Part shown: piece by piece, positions 53,360-62,500 of the stretch
How positions within the stretch are numbered: the first letter of the stretch is position 1
Layout: each line of letters opens with the position of its first letter
From: an uncultured bacterium
GTDB lineage: Bacteria; Bacillota; Clostridia; UBA1381
Assembly: GCA_905215805.1 (NCBI GenBank)
Contig: CAJMRL010000001.1
Coordinates: 243,678-307,677, forward strand
Direction of reading: 5' to 3'
Length of the DNA stretch: 64,000 nt
Made by a program: the position numbers and the translations under genes
The notes under the pieces: generated by a model
Database searches by the model: none
Seen by the model: only the letters and a program-made list of their open reading frames with translations
Told to the model about the DNA's origin: nothing

Positions 53360-53575
53360 ATGGATTTCTTTAACAGCGCAGTTGGTGTATTGCAGACTTT
53401 GGTTATCGCGCTTGGCGCAGGTCTTGGCATTTGGGGTGCCATTAACCTCATGGAGGGTTACGGCAACGACAATCCCGGAGCCAAAAGCCAGGGCATGAAG
53501 CAGCTTATGGCAGGGGGCGGCGTCGCGCTGATCGGCGGCACCCTTGTTCCCCTGCTTTCTCAACTTTTCGGATAA
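53360..53575 (+). CDS. Maff2-family pilin-like membrane protein
   Basis: This 71-residue protein has two hydrophobic helices (VLQTLVIALGAGLGIWGAI and MAGGGVALIGGTLVPLLSQL) separated by a short polar loop, the VirB2/TrbC-like plan. The start at 53360 is preferred over the TTG at 53327 because GAGG lies just upstream and the shorter form matches the family. Confidence 0.85.
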   Translation: MDFFNSAVGVLQTLVIALGAGLGIWGAINLMEGYGNDNPGAKSQGMKQLMAGGGVALIGGTLVPLLSQLFG

Positions 53576-53645
53576 TGCCTAAAACAAATACCACCCGCCG
53601 CGCCCTCTCGGAAACGGGAGGGCGCGGGAAAGGAGGGATTAACTT

Positions 53646-54509
53646 TTGATATGGCAGATGATTGAAGATTGGTTTCGTGGCATTTTGACAGACGGGATAT
53701 TATCGAACCTCTCCGGCTTGTTTGACAGCGTAAATACAGAGGTTGGAGAAATCGCAACGCAAGTCGGCACGACCCCCGCCGGGTGGAACGCGGGCATATT
53801 CAACATGATACGCAGCCTTTCGGAAAACGTCATTGTACCGATTGCGGGTGTTATCATTACCTTTGTCATGTGCTATGAACTAATCCAGCTTGTAATTGAA
53901 AAAAATAATCTGCACGATCTCGACACTTGGATTTTCTTCAAATGGATTTTCAAAACCTTTGTTGCGGTGCTGCTGGTAACAAATACTTGGAACATCGTCA
54001 TGGGAGTTTTTGACGTTACGCAGAGCGTCGTCAATCAGAGCGCGGGGGTTATCATATCCGATACAAGCATAGACGTTACCACCGTCATTACCGACATTGA
54101 AGCAAAACTCGACGCTATGAGCGTGGGCGGTCTTTTGGGGTTATGGTTTCAATCCCTCTTTGTAGGGCTTACCATGAAAGCCCTGTCAATCTGCATTATG
54201 CTTGTGGTGTATGGACGCATGATTGAAATATACCTTGTAACGAGCGTTGCCCCTATCCCTATGGCAACAATGGTAAATCACGAATGGGGCAGCATGGGAC
54301 AGAATTACTTAAAATCTTTGCTTGCGCTTGGTTTTCAAGCGTTTTTGATTTTGGTGTGCGTCGGCATTTATGCGGTCTTGATACAGACAATCGCAGCCAC
54401 CGACGATATATCCGGCGCGATCTGGTCTTGCATGGGCTATACCGTCCTCTTGTGCTTTACCCTGTTCAAGACGGGAAGCCTTGCAAAGAGCGTCTTTTCG
54501 GCACATTAA
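53646..54509 (+). CDS. VirB6/TrbL-like channel protein
   Basis: This 287-residue protein has about six hydrophobic segments after an amphipathic N-terminus (IWQMIEDWFRGILTDGIL). It sits where VirB6-like proteins occur in Tn1549-type elements. The conserved YLVTSVAPIPMATMVNHEWG is characteristic of the family. The start is TTG, 9 bases after AAGGAGG. Confidence 0.88.
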   Translation: MIWQMIEDWFRGILTDGILSNLSGLFDSVNTEVGEIATQVGTTPAGWNAGIFNMIRSLSENVIVPIAGVIITFVMCYELIQLVIEKNNLHDLDTWIFFKWIFKTFVAVLLVTNTWNIVMGVFDVTQSVVNQSAGVIISDTSIDVTTVITDIEAKLDAMSVGGLLGLWFQSLFVGLTMKALSICIMLVVYGRMIEIYLVTSVAPIPMATMVNHEWGSMGQNYLKSLLALGFQAFLILVCVGIYAVLIQTIAATDDISGAIWSCMGYTVLLCFTLFKTGSLAKSVFSAH

Positions 54510-54525
54510 GGGGGTGAGTTATGAT

Positions 54526-55422
54526 TTGAAAATCGGTTTAATCGACGTTGACAGTCATAATTTCCCTAACCTCTGCTTGATGAAGCTATCCGCGTATCAT
54601 AAAGCAAAGGGGCATACGGTAGAATGGTGGAACGCAAAGGGGCGGTACGACCTTGTATATAAAAGCCGCGTCTTTACGGACACCTATTCCAAAGACACGA
54701 TAACCGTTACCAACGCGGAACAGGTTATTTTCGGCGGTACGGGCTACGACACGAAAAACCACTTGCCGCCGGAAGTGGAACACAGTTACCCGGATTATTC
54801 TATCTACCCGCAGTTTTTCGGGATTGCCTACGGCTTTTTAAGCCGGGGTTGTCCGAGAAATTGCGGGTTTTGCATTGTCAGCAGTAAAGAGGGGCGCAAA
54901 AGCGTTAAGGTTGCGGATTTATCCGAGTTTTGGAAATGGCAGCCGGAAATAAAAATCATGGACGCTAATCTGCTTGCCTGTCCCGACCATGAAAATCTCA
55001 TTGAGCAGCTTATACAGAGCCGCGCATGGGTGGATTTTTCGCAAGGGCTGGATATTCGCCTTGTGAACAGGGATAATGTCAGCCTGTTAAATCGGGTACG
55101 GATAAAAGCGGTACATTTTGCATGGGATAATCCCGACGAGGACTTGACCGGGTATTTCCAACGTTTTTTGGATTTGACAGCCATTAAAAGCAGCCGCCAG
55201 CGGCGCGTATATGTGCTTACCAACTATGGCAGCACCCATGAACAGGATTTATACCGCGTGAACACCTTGCGGGCTATGGGCTTTGACCCGTATGTGATGA
55301 TTTACGAGCGTCCAACCGCCCCGCCTGTTACCCGCCATTTGCAACGGTGGGTAAACAACAAGCGGCTTTTCTATGCTGTTCCCCGCTTTGAAGATTACAT
55401 TCCGGGCAGAAAGGAGGTATGA
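54526..55422 (+). CDS. Radical SAM protein in the secretion gene cluster
   Basis: This 298-residue protein binds a 4Fe-4S cluster through CX3CX2C in SRGCPRNCGFCIVSSKEG (about residue 113). The N-terminus KIGLIDVDSHNFPNLCLMKL resembles a B12-type alpha/beta domain but lacks the DxHxxG cobalamin motif. QGLDIRLVNRDN and YVLTNYGSTHEQDLYRV follow the barrel. The TTG at 54526 follows AAGGGGGTGA; the preceding gene ends 17 bases earlier. It lies between VirB6 and PrgI, where no enzyme is needed for the channel. Its substrate is unknown. Confidence 0.85.
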   Translation: MKIGLIDVDSHNFPNLCLMKLSAYHKAKGHTVEWWNAKGRYDLVYKSRVFTDTYSKDTITVTNAEQVIFGGTGYDTKNHLPPEVEHSYPDYSIYPQFFGIAYGFLSRGCPRNCGFCIVSSKEGRKSVKVADLSEFWKWQPEIKIMDANLLACPDHENLIEQLIQSRAWVDFSQGLDIRLVNRDNVSLLNRVRIKAVHFAWDNPDEDLTGYFQRFLDLTAIKSSRQRRVYVLTNYGSTHEQDLYRVNTLRAMGFDPYVMIYERPTAPPVTRHLQRWVNNKRLFYAVPRFEDYIPGRKEV

Positions 55423-55423
55423 A

Positions 55424-55816
55424 ATGGCGTATGTAACCGTCCCAAAGGACTTAACAAAAATCAAAAGCAAGGTAATGTTCAACCTTACGAAAAGACAGTT
55501 AGTTTGTTTCAGCGCGGCGGTGGCAATCGGACTGCCGCTGTTCTTTTTGGTAAAAGGCAGCGTTGGAACGAGCGCAGCGGCATTGTGCATGGTGCTTGCC
55601 ATGCTGCCTATGTTTTTGCTTGCCATGTACGAGAAAAACGGGCAACCGCTGGAAGTGATTATTCGGCAATTTGTGGAAGTGAAGTTTCTTCGCCCCAAAG
55701 AGCGACCTTATCAGACCAACAATTTTTATGCCGCCCTTGCGCGGCAAGAGCAATTAGATAAGGAGGTACGGGCGATTGTCAAAGGAAAAGAAAAACACCC
55801 AAAACGAAAAGCGTAA
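55424..55816 (+). CDS. PrgI-family membrane protein
   Basis: This 130-residue VirB3-like protein starts AYVTVPKDLTKIKSKVMFNL, has two adjacent membrane helices (about 30-75) and a basic tail. The ATG at 55424 follows AAGGAGG. It overlaps the VirB4 gene by 41 bases, a usual arrangement. Confidence 0.92.
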   Translation: MAYVTVPKDLTKIKSKVMFNLTKRQLVCFSAAVAIGLPLFFLVKGSVGTSAAALCMVLAMLPMFLLAMYEKNGQPLEVIIRQFVEVKFLRPKERPYQTNNFYAALARQEQLDKEVRAIVKGKEKHPKRKA

Positions 55817-58172
55817 ACTTTCCCGACAGGAAAGAAAACAGATAGATACCCTTATCCGACAGGCAAAGGGCGACGGGAAGCCCCATACGGCGCAGGACAG
55901 CATACCGTTTGAGCGAATGTATAAGGACGGGATTTGCCGCCTTGCAAACGGGCGGTATTCCAAGTGCATTGAGTTTGAGGACATCAACTATCAGCTTGCG
56001 CAGCCGGACGACAAAACCGCCATTTTTGAAGCCCTTTGCGATATGTATAACTCGTTCGACGCTTCTATCAGCGTGCAGCTTTCCCTAATCAGCCGCCATG
56101 CGAACAAGGACGATTTCAAGAACAGTATCACGATTGCGCCGCAGAATGATGACTTCGACAGTATCAGAGCAGAATACACCGAAATGCTTAGGACGCAGCT
56201 TGAACGCGGAAACAACGGGCTTATCAAGACCAAGTTTCTCACCTTTACCGTTGAAGCAAAGGACATTAGATCGGCGCGGGCGCGTCTTGCCCGCATTGAA
56301 ACGGACACCCTCAACCATTTTAAGGTGATCGGCGCGGCGGCGCGGGTATTGGACGGGAAACAGCGTCTTGAAGTGCTGCATGGGATTTTCCACCCGGACG
56401 GGGAACGCTTTAACTTTGCGTGGGAATGGCTACCCGCAAGCGGTCTTTCTGTCAAAGACTTTATCGCGCCGTCCTCTTTCCGATTTGGCGACGGGCGAAT
56501 GTTTCAAATGGGCGGCAAGTTTGGCGCAGTTTCCTTTTTGCAGATCGTCGCGCCGGAACTCTCCGACCGTATGCTTGCCGACTTCATGGACGCGGAAAAC
56601 GGGATTATCGTCAATCTGCACATTCAGAGTATCGACCACAACGAAGCAATCAAGACGATTAAGCGCAAGATTACCGACCTTGACCGTATGAAAATCGAGG
56701 AACAGAAAAAAGCAATCCGCAGCGGCTACGACATGGATATTATTCCGTCCGACCTTGCCACCTACGGCGGGGAAGCAAAAAACCTACTCCGCGATTTGCA
56801 GAGCCGCAACGAAAGAATGTTTCTGCTTACGCTGCTTGTCTTAAACCTTGCAGATACCAAGCAGAAATTGGATAACGAAGTATTTGGAGCGGCGGCAATC
56901 GCGCAGAAATACAACTGCATTTTGACCCGCCTTGACTACCGGCAGGAACAGGGGCTTATGTCCTCTATCCCGTTGGGGGAAAACCTTATCCATATCCAGC
57001 GCGGCTTGACGACCAGCAGCACCGCCGTTTTCGTTCCCTTTACGGTGCAAGAGCTGTTCCAAAGCGGCGAAGCATTGTATTACGGCTTAAACGCCCTTTC
57101 CAACAACATGATTTTGTGCGACCGAAAGAAGCTGAAAAATCCCAACGGCTTGATACTCGGCACACCGGGCAGCGGCAAAAGTTTTTCTGCAAAACGCGAA
57201 ATCACAAACGCTTTTCTTATCACGTCCGACGACATTATCATTTGCGACCCGGAAGCGGAGTATTACCCCCTTGTGGAACGGCTGAAAGGACAGGTTATCA
57301 AGGTTTCGCAGAACAGCACACAGTACATTAACCCTATGGATATTAACCTCAATTACAGCGAGGGCGACACGCCCATAGCCTTAAAGAGCGATTTTATCCT
57401 TTCCTTTTGCGAACTCATTATGGGCGGCAAAAACGGGCTGGAAGCCGTTGAAAAGACCTTGATTGACCGCGCCGTTATCAGCGTGTACCGCAGCTACCTT
57501 GCCGACCCGAAGCCGGAAAATATGCCGGTTTTGGGCGACCTCTACAACGAGATTAGGAAGCAGCCGGAAAAGGAAGCGCAGCGTATCGCGTCGGCGTTGG
57601 AACTGTATGTAAACGGCAGCTTGAACCTGTTTAACCACCGCACAAACGTTGACATTCACAACCGCCTTGTCTGCTTTGACATTAAGGAACTCGGCACCCA
57701 GCTTAAAAAAATCGGTATGCTCATTATCCAAGACCAGGTGTGGAACCGCGTAACGCTCAACCGCAGCGAGGGCAAGGCGACGCGGTACTACATCGACGAG
57801 TTTCATTTGCTCTTGAAGGAGGAACAGACCGCCGCCTATTCCGTCGAGATTTGGAAGCGTTTTCGCAAATGGGGCGGTATTCCGACAGGTATCACGCAGA
57901 ACGTCAAAGACCTTTTGACGAGCAGAGAAGTTTCAAACGTTTTTGAAAACAGCGATTTTGTGTATATGCTCAACCAAGCGCAGGGCGACCGGGAAATCCT
58001 TGCAAAGCAGCTTAACATTTCGCAGCAGCAAATGACCTATGTAACCCATTCCGACGCGGGCGAGGGGCTTATTTTCTATGGCAACGTCATTTTGCCGTTT
58101 ATTGACCGTTTCCCGCAGGACACAGAACTCTACCGCGTGATGACGACCAAGCCCGGCGAGGTGTCGGCATGA
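55776..58172 (+). CDS. virB4: VirB4/TraE-type conjugation ATPase
   Basis: This 798-residue ATPase powers the secretion channel. Walker A is LILGTPGSGKSFSAKRE (about residue 462), Walker B is TRYYIDEFHLLLKEE (about 670), and the C-terminal ITQNVKDLLTSREVSNVFEN is a VirB4 hallmark. The start is TTG at 55776 behind AAGGAGG, within prgI. The gene ends in ATGA shared with the methyltransferase start. Confidence 0.96.
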   Translation: MSKEKKNTQNEKRKLSRQERKQIDTLIRQAKGDGKPHTAQDSIPFERMYKDGICRLANGRYSKCIEFEDINYQLAQPDDKTAIFEALCDMYNSFDASISVQLSLISRHANKDDFKNSITIAPQNDDFDSIRAEYTEMLRTQLERGNNGLIKTKFLTFTVEAKDIRSARARLARIETDTLNHFKVIGAAARVLDGKQRLEVLHGIFHPDGERFNFAWEWLPASGLSVKDFIAPSSFRFGDGRMFQMGGKFGAVSFLQIVAPELSDRMLADFMDAENGIIVNLHIQSIDHNEAIKTIKRKITDLDRMKIEEQKKAIRSGYDMDIIPSDLATYGGEAKNLLRDLQSRNERMFLLTLLVLNLADTKQKLDNEVFGAAAIAQKYNCILTRLDYRQEQGLMSSIPLGENLIHIQRGLTTSSTAVFVPFTVQELFQSGEALYYGLNALSNNMILCDRKKLKNPNGLILGTPGSGKSFSAKREITNAFLITSDDIIICDPEAEYYPLVERLKGQVIKVSQNSTQYINPMDINLNYSEGDTPIALKSDFILSFCELIMGGKNGLEAVEKTLIDRAVISVYRSYLADPKPENMPVLGDLYNEIRKQPEKEAQRIASALELYVNGSLNLFNHRTNVDIHNRLVCFDIKELGTQLKKIGMLIIQDQVWNRVTLNRSEGKATRYYIDEFHLLLKEEQTAAYSVEIWKRFRKWGGIPTGITQNVKDLLTSREVSNVFENSDFVYMLNQAQGDREILAKQLNISQQQMTYVTHSDAGEGLIFYGNVILPFIDRFPQDTELYRVMTTKPGEVSA

Positions 58173-59128
58173 GGATAGAAACGGATAAAATCTATTGCGG
58201 CGACAGCTTACAGGTGCTTCAAACCTTGCCGGAAAACTGTATTGATTGTTGCGTAACGTCCCCGCCCTACTACGGCTTGCGGGACTACGGCGCAGACGGG
58301 CAGATCGGGCGGGAAGCAACGCCGGAAGAATACGTTTCCCGCATTACGGCGGTATTCCATGAGGTAAAGCGGGTGCTTACGCCGGAGGGCACTTGTTGGC
58401 TGAATATCGCGGACACTTATTGCGGCACAGGCAGCAAGGCGCAGCATACGGACCCCAAATACCCCAAAGGCAGGAACGGGCAGCAAGTGGCGGTAAACCA
58501 CCGCGCCCCCGGCTGCAAGCCCAAAGACCTAATCGGTATCCCGTGGCTTGTCGCTCTTGCCTTGCGGGGCGACGGTTGGTATTTGCGCAGTTCTATCATC
58601 TGGTACAAAACAAACCCCATGCCGGAAAGCTGCAAAGACCGTCCGACCCGCTGCTATGAGTATGTGTTTCTGCTCACCAAGTCGAAGAAATATTACTACG
58701 ATTGGCAAGCAGTAGCCGAGCCGATAGCCCCGGCAACGGCGGGGCGGCTGAAAAGCGGCGTTGGCAAAGGCAACAAGTATAGCGTTACTGTTCCGGGGCA
58801 GAACCAGCCGCAGAAAATCAACCGCCCCCGCGAAAAGGGCGCATACGCCGACGAGATGATTTCCCCCGTCCGCAGCCGCCGCAACGTTTGGCAGATCAAT
58901 AACGTTGCCTATCGCGGCGGGCATTTCGCAGCGTTCCCGCCCAAACTTGCGGAAACGTGCATTTTGGCGGGCTGTCCCGTGGGCGGGATTGTCCTTGACC
59001 CCTTTTTAGGCAGCGGCACCACCGCAGCGGCGGCAAAGCACCTTTCCCGCCGCTATATCGGCATTGAGTTAAACCCCGACTATTGCGAACTTGCAAAACA
59101 GCGGATTGACGGGAACAGTAAAAAATGA
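58169..59128 (+). CDS. Orphan beta-class DNA methyltransferase
   Basis: This 319-residue enzyme carries catalytic motif IV early (CVTSPPYYGLRDYG, about residue 31) and the SAM-binding motif I late (LDPFLGSGTTAAAAKHL, about 275), the beta-class order used by N4-cytosine and N6-adenine methylases. GIELNPDYCELAKQR follows. No restriction gene is adjacent. It probably protects or marks the element during transfer. Recognition sequence unknown. It overlaps virB4 by four bases. Confidence 0.92.
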   Translation: MRIETDKIYCGDSLQVLQTLPENCIDCCVTSPPYYGLRDYGADGQIGREATPEEYVSRITAVFHEVKRVLTPEGTCWLNIADTYCGTGSKAQHTDPKYPKGRNGQQVAVNHRAPGCKPKDLIGIPWLVALALRGDGWYLRSSIIWYKTNPMPESCKDRPTRCYEYVFLLTKSKKYYYDWQAVAEPIAPATAGRLKSGVGKGNKYSVTVPGQNQPQKINRPREKGAYADEMISPVRSRRNVWQINNVAYRGGHFAAFPPKLAETCILAGCPVGGIVLDPFLGSGTTAAAAKHLSRRYIGIELNPDYCELAKQRIDGNSKK

Positions 59129-59143
59129 AAGGAAAATGTGCGT

Positions 59144-59461
59144 ATGAAAGATGAACAATATATCATTTCCGAGAGCAGCTACCGTCTGTTGATTTGGGAT
59201 TTATTTACTATCCTTGTGCAGTATATCAGTTTGGCGCGTCGGCTGTCCGAAGCGGAAACAGAAAAGGACTTTAAGCGTCTGCAACGGGGCGTTGCTAACT
59301 ATGAAAAATGGGTGTACCGCCGCTTTCGCCGCTGGGGGATTTCCCCAGACTGTAAATCCTTTGCTTGCGACACCTTGCAAAACGGCATTATGGCGCAACA
59401 CCTTACCCCGCTATCAGATCGTTTTGAGGACGACGCCCGCCTTGACGAAATTGAAGTATGA
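59144..59461 (+). CDS. Conserved mobile-element protein, unknown
   Basis: I do not recognise this 105-residue protein beyond its usual place in such elements. It is helical: YRLLIWDLFTILVQYISLAR, then a basic YEKWVYRRFRRWG and an acidic C-terminus. GAAAGGA lies upstream; the ATG at 59144 is better spaced than the GTG at 59138. Confidence 0.6.
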   Translation: MKDEQYIISESSYRLLIWDLFTILVQYISLARRLSEAETEKDFKRLQRGVANYEKWVYRRFRRWGISPDCKSFACDTLQNGIMAQHLTPLSDRFEDDARLDEIEV

Positions 59462-59503
59462 ACAATGCGTTTCCCAGCGAACGCAAGTTGGAGGTGATGA
59501 AAA

Positions 59504-61474
59504 TTGAGCAAGGAGCTGAAAGCTCCCGACAAGGTAACGCAGAAAATGACCCGCGACGGGGCGGTTGCGGAAAACCTTACGACGGGCGAAACAACGAGTA
59601 TCAGCGAAAGGCCGCAGGAGGAAAATTACGCAGCCCCCGCAGGGGCGGCAGCGGAAAAGGCTTTTCAGCATATCGGCGCAGAGGTTGAACGGCAAGCGGC
59701 AAAGGGCGCAGAGAAAAAAGCCCTTGACGCGGCGCAGCTAAAAACCCATACGTCCCGCTTGCAGTTTTCCGAAGCGGAACGGGCAACGCCGGAATTGCAG
59801 AAATCTATCCGTAAATCCGAGAAAGCGGCAGACCGTTTAGACGCAGCGCGGGCGGCTATCCCCAAGCAGACCAAAATCAAGAAAGAGCGCGTTTTTGACG
59901 AAGCGAAAGGCAAGGCAAAGACGCGCCTTTCCTTTGAAAAGACCGATAAGCCCCCAAACGGCAAGTTGCGGCATAACCCCTTATCCCGTCCGGCGCAGGA
60001 GTTGAACAGCACCGTACATGGGAAAATCTACGAGGTAGAGAAAGAAAATGTCGGTGTGGAAAGCGGGCACCGGGTAGAACTCGCGGGCGAGAAAGCGGGC
60101 GGCATGGCGGCGCGGGCAGCAAAGCGCAGCATACGCAGCCACAAGCTGAAACCCTACCGGGCAGCGGCGGCAGCCGAAAGAAAGGCGGTAAAGGCAAACG
60201 CCGATTTCCTCTATCAAAAGGCGTTACATGATAACCCCGCCCTTGCGCACTCTAACCCTCTTTCCCGCTTTTGGCAGAAGCAGCGCATTAAAAAGCAGTA
60301 TGCAAAGACGCTGAAAGCGGGCGGCAAGGTGAAAAAGACCGCCGAAGCCACCGCAAAGGCGGCGAAGAAAACCGCGCAGGAAACCAAACGGGCAACGTTC
60401 TTTGTCGTCCGGCATTGGAAAGGCTGCTTGCTTGTGGGCGGGATTGCCTTTATCGTGCTGCTGCTTTTCGGCGGCTTGTCCTCTTGCTCCCTCTTTGGCG
60501 GCAACAGCGGCAGCGGCTTGATTGCGTCGTCCTATCTCTCCGAGGACGCGGATATTACGGGCGCGGAAAGCGCGTATGCCGCTATGGAAGCCGAGTTACA
60601 AGATATGCTGGATAACATCGAGCGCGAATACCCCGGCTATGACGAATACCGGGTAACGGCTGACGAGATCGAGCATGACCCGTATGTGCTAATCTCTATT
60701 CTCTCCGCGTGGCATGAGGGCGTGTTTACTCTTGATGAAGCGCAAAGCACCCTTGAAATGCTCTTTGAGAAACAGTATATCTTGACCGTTGAGGAAGAAG
60801 TACAGGTACGCTACCGCACCGAAACGAGGACGGACAGCGAGGGTAACGAATATGAAGTTGAAGTACCCTATAACTATTACATTCTTCATGTGGATTTGGA
60901 AAACTTCAACCTTTCCCATGTCCCCGTCTACATCATGGGCGAAGAACAGCTATCCATGTACGCTATGTATATGTCGTCGCTGGGAAACCGCCCCGATTTG
61001 TTCCCGTCGTCCGGCTATGTTTCAAAATACTATGAAAACCCGCCCGCCGATTATGAAGTACCCGCCGCGCTCCTTAATTCCGATGAAAAGTTTGCGCGGC
61101 TCATTGAGGAAGCGGATAAATATGTCGGCTTTCCCTATGTGTGGGGCGGCAGCACCCCGGAAACCTCTTTTGATTGCAGCGGCTTTGTGAGTTATGTATT
61201 GACGAACAGCGGCCTATACAATACGGGCAGACTTGGGGCGCAAGGGCTTTACAACATTTCAACCCGCGTTTCCAGCCCGCAACCGGGCGACCTTGTGTTT
61301 TTCGTTGGTACATACGATACCCCCGGCGTTTCCCATGTGGGGATTTATGTAGGCGAGGACGGGGACGGAAGCCCTATCATGCTGCATTGCGGCGACCCGA
61401 TACAATACACAAAACTTGATACAAGCTATTGGCAATCCCATTTCTACGCCTACGGGCGGCTAAATTACAACTGA
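59504..61474 (+). CDS. NlpC/P60 peptidoglycan hydrolase with membrane anchor (CD1108 type)
   Basis: This 656-residue protein has an Ala/Lys-rich coiled N-terminal half (about 1-300), one transmembrane helix (CLLVGGIAFIVLLLFGGLSS, about 306-325) and an external part ending in an NlpC/P60 domain. The catalytic Cys is in TSFDCSGFVSYVL and the His in PGVSHVGIYVGEDG. It would open the cell wall for the conjugation channel, like VirB1. The start is TTG at 59504 behind GGAGGTGAT. Confidence 0.93.
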   Translation: MSKELKAPDKVTQKMTRDGAVAENLTTGETTSISERPQEENYAAPAGAAAEKAFQHIGAEVERQAAKGAEKKALDAAQLKTHTSRLQFSEAERATPELQKSIRKSEKAADRLDAARAAIPKQTKIKKERVFDEAKGKAKTRLSFEKTDKPPNGKLRHNPLSRPAQELNSTVHGKIYEVEKENVGVESGHRVELAGEKAGGMAARAAKRSIRSHKLKPYRAAAAAERKAVKANADFLYQKALHDNPALAHSNPLSRFWQKQRIKKQYAKTLKAGGKVKKTAEATAKAAKKTAQETKRATFFVVRHWKGCLLVGGIAFIVLLLFGGLSSCSLFGGNSGSGLIASSYLSEDADITGAESAYAAMEAELQDMLDNIEREYPGYDEYRVTADEIEHDPYVLISILSAWHEGVFTLDEAQSTLEMLFEKQYILTVEEEVQVRYRTETRTDSEGNEYEVEVPYNYYILHVDLENFNLSHVPVYIMGEEQLSMYAMYMSSLGNRPDLFPSSGYVSKYYENPPADYEVPAALLNSDEKFARLIEEADKYVGFPYVWGGSTPETSFDCSGFVSYVLTNSGLYNTGRLGAQGLYNISTRVSSPQPGDLVFFVGTYDTPGVSHVGIYVGEDGDGSPIMLHCGDPIQYTKLDTSYWQSHFYAYGRLNYN

Positions 61475-61494
61475 TTTGAAAGGAGTAAATGACT

Positions 61495-61761
61495 ATGGCG
61501 AACACGAAACTTGACCGTATCGAAAGGGATATTGAGAAAACAAGGGCAAAAATCCTTGAATACCAAAAGAAGCTGAAAGACCTTGAAGCGCAGAAAGTCG
61601 AGGAAGAAAACGCGCAGATCGTACAAATGGTAAAGGCGGTACACCTTGACGGGACGCAGCTTGCCGCGTTCCTTTCCGCTTACGCCAGCGGCGAAATCAC
61701 CTTGCCGCAGCCGGAAGCGGCCTACCCCGCCGAACAGGAGGACAGCGCAGATGAAGAATAA
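61495..61761 (+). CDS. DUF4315 coiled-coil protein
   Basis: This 88-residue protein is mostly one charged helix (KLDRIERDIEKTRAKILEYQ ... DLEAQKVEEE) followed by MVKAVHLDGTQLAAFLSAY and an acidic tail. It is a constant small gene of Tn1549-type elements with unknown role. The second ATG (61495) is better spaced from AAAGGAG than the first (61489). The next gene begins inside its end. Confidence 0.8.
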   Translation: MANTKLDRIERDIEKTRAKILEYQKKLKDLEAQKVEEENAQIVQMVKAVHLDGTQLAAFLSAYASGEITLPQPEAAYPAEQEDSADEE

Positions 61762-62500
61762 AAAGCTAATCCGAAAGTTTACCGTACTGCTTGCCGCGCT
61801 GGTTGTCATGTGCGGCTTTTCTGTTACCGCATACGCGGGCGGCGGCGATGAAAGCGACTTGCCGCCTACCCCCGTAACCGAGGAAACGCCCCCGCCGGAA
61901 ACCGAGCCGGAGGAAACGACGGGCGGCTATGAGCCGCAGCCCCTTACCCCGGACGGGAATATGTCCCTTGTGGACGATATTACGGGCGAAGCGTCCGGCG
62001 ACAAGCAGTTTATCACCGTCGTTACCAAAAGCGGCAACTATTTTTACATCATCATTGACCGCGCCGAGGACGGGGAAAATACCGTCCATTTCCTTAACCA
62101 AGTGGACGAAGCGGATTTAACCGCCCTTATGGAGGACGGGCAGACCGAAGCCCCCGTTTGTAGCTGCACCGAAAAATGTATTGCCGGAAGCGTCAACACC
62201 GCTTGCCCGGTTTGCAGCGTCAACATGGGCGAGTGCGCGGGCGTGGAAGCCGAGCCGGAGCCGGAAGAAACCGAGCAGCCGTCGGAAGAAGAAAAAGGCG
62301 GCGGCATGGGTATTCTGCTTGTGGTGCTGCTTGTTGCCGCAGCGGGCGGCGGCGCGTTCTACTACTTTAAGATTTTGAAGCCCAAAAAGGACGCGGCGAA
62401 AGGCAGCAGCAGCCTTGACGACCTTGACTTTGACGAGGACGACGAGGAAACGGAAGAAGTCGAAACCGAACAGACCGAGCAGGAGGACGATAATCTATGA
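61751..62500 (+). CDS. DUF4366 surface protein (CD1107 type)
   Basis: This 249-residue protein has a signal peptide (LIRKFTVLLAALVVMCGFSVTAYA), then a Pro/Glu/Thr-rich spacer and a folded domain (QFITVVTKSGNYFYIIIDRA). A Cys cluster (CSCTEKCIAG, CPVCSVNMGEC), a second Glu-rich spacer, one C-terminal membrane helix (GILLVVLLVAAAGGGAFYYF) and an acidic tail follow. It probably lies on the outside near the channel. The ATG at 61751 follows GGAGG. Confidence 0.85.
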   Translation: MKNKKLIRKFTVLLAALVVMCGFSVTAYAGGGDESDLPPTPVTEETPPPETEPEETTGGYEPQPLTPDGNMSLVDDITGEASGDKQFITVVTKSGNYFYIIIDRAEDGENTVHFLNQVDEADLTALMEDGQTEAPVCSCTEKCIAGSVNTACPVCSVNMGECAGVEAEPEPEETEQPSEEEKGGGMGILLVVLLVAAAGGGAFYYFKILKPKKDAAKGSSSLDDLDFDEDDEETEEVETEQTEQEDDNL

